DNA from: an uncultured Flavobacteriales bacterium
GTDB lineage: Bacteria; Bacteroidota; Bacteroidia; Flavobacteriales; Crocinitomicaceae
Assembly: GCA_946479125.1 (NCBI GenBank)
Contig: CAMLET010000196.1
Coordinates: forward strand, 1 to 6,484
Length of the DNA stretch: 6,484 nucleotides
Direction of reading: 5' to 3'
This document shows, one piece after another, positions 6,061-6,484 of this stretch. Every line of letters starts with the position of its first letter. The first letter of the stretch is position 1. Below the pieces are notes generated by a model. It searched no databases. It saw nothing but the letters and a program-made list of their open reading frames with translations, and had not been told where the DNA came from. The position numbers and the translations under genes are program-made.

Positions 6061-6484
6061 ATGATCCGTTTAAAAAGACCTCCACGTTGGATTAAGGGTA
6101 TTTACTCTTCATTTACGTGGAGGTTTTTTGTTGACCAGAAAACCGTGTTTCTGACCTTCGATGATGGACCAGATCCGGAAATCACACCTTTCGTTCTAGA
6201 CCTCCTTCTTCAATACAATTGGAAGGCGACATTCTTTTGCGTTGGTGAGAATATCAGGAAGAATCCTGAATTGTATCAACGAATTCTGAACGAAGGTCAT
6301 ACGATTGGAAATCACACCATGCGGCATGAAAAGGGAACTTCTACTTCTTTTGAAGATTACCTGAACTCGTTCAATGAATTTCAAAACATTCATCCAACAA
6401 CGCTGTTTCGTCCTCCTTATGGAAAGATGACAACTAAGCAGCGCCACGAGATCAGAAAGAAAGCTAAGATTATTATGTGGTCGT
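6061..6484 (+). CDS. Polysaccharide deacetylase (NodB homology, CE4), 3' end missing
   Basis: The first 141 codons are present and the gene runs off the right edge. It carries the carbohydrate esterase 4 motifs in order: TFDDGP (32-37, with the catalytic base Asp34 and metal-binding Asp35), HTMRH (85-89, the two metal-binding histidines) and RPPYG (117-121). These enzymes are metal-dependent and remove N- or O-acetyl groups from chitin-like, peptidoglycan or exopolysaccharide sugars. The N-terminus MIRLKRPPRWIKGIYSSFTWRF is the usual short lead-in of the compact Bacteroidota subfamily: the domain starts almost at once, with no cleavable signal peptide. The ATG lies 12 bp after the preceding stop, so the two genes are probably co-transcribed. 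No Shine-Dalgarno sequence is visible. A stem-loop overlaps codons 5-23. The substrate cannot be told from sequence. Confidence 0.93.
   Translation, partial: MIRLKRPPRWIKGIYSSFTWRFFVDQKTVFLTFDDGPDPEITPFVLDLLLQYNWKATFFCVGENIRKNPELYQRILNEGHTIGNHTMRHEKGTSTSFEDYLNSFNEFQNIHPTTLFRPPYGKMTTKQRHEIRKKAKIIMWS
6073..6129. terminator. Terminator-like stem-loop inside the start of the deacetylase gene
   Basis: A perfect 10-bp inverted repeat, ACCTCCACGT (6078-6087) and ACGTGGAGGT (6115-6124), extends outward by one G-T wobble and four A-T pairs into an A-run on the left (6072-6076) and a T-run on the right (6125-6129). Inside the 27-nt loop AAGGGT (6094-6099) pairs with ACTCTT (6104-6109) around an ATTT tetraloop, with one G-T pair. 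The T-run after the stem on the plus strand, and TCTTTTT after it on the minus strand, give the form of a bidirectional intrinsic terminator. It is odd because it lies within coding sequence, 25 nt after the stop of the GT117 gene. Termination activity is inferred. Confidence 0.55.

Noticed and set aside
6196..6447. Minus-strand open frame of 83 codons
   Set aside because: It is antisense to the NodB domain of the deacetylase, whose three catalytic motifs are intact on the plus strand.
1..6484. CRISPR array, insertion sequence, riboswitch or defence system
   Set aside because: No regularly spaced repeats, transposase or integrase motifs, recognisable riboswitch core or known defence domains were found on either strand.

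Overview
The window looks like chromosomal DNA of a member of Bacteroidota, probably Flavobacteriales. The evidence is a tRNA promoter matching the Bacteroidota sigma-A pattern exactly (TTG, 19 bases, TAnnTTTG), AT-rich spacers, A-rich leaders mostly without Shine-Dalgarno sequences, and two proteins of typical Bacteroidota type: a DUF2723/GT117 membrane protein and a compact NodB-type deacetylase. The genus assignment is not supported by anything I can see.

Left part (1-1190): an unassigned C-rich edge segment, then three small genes I do not recognise. Two of them (155-370 plus and 360-617 minus) converge and overlap by 11 bp at their stop codons. The third (714-1190 plus) is transcribed divergently from the second across a 96-bp gap. 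They lie on the 3' side of a tRNA gene, the side where integrated elements usually sit, but no integrase or attachment repeat is visible here.

Middle (1191-1608): a self-contained tRNA-Gln(TTG) transcription unit on the minus strand, with promoter, a leader carrying a 9-bp inverted repeat, the tRNA and a Rho-independent terminator. Upstream of it is an A/T-tract spacer that must also hold the plus-strand promoter of the following operon.

Right part (1609-6484): a very long DUF2723/GT117 membrane protein (1479 residues) is followed after 12 bp by the first 141 codons of a polysaccharide deacetylase that runs off the window. Tight spacing and shared strand suggest one transcript. Both would act on glycans at the cell envelope: the first as a candidate GT-C glycosyltransferase (its eukaryotic relative TMEM260 is a protein O-mannosyltransferase), the second as a candidate deacetylase of N-acetylated sugars. 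Whether they share a substrate is not shown by the sequence.

The least expected structure is a terminator-shaped stem-loop (6073-6129), with U-tracts on both strands, lying inside the first 23 codons of the deacetylase gene, where it could attenuate the second gene of the operon.
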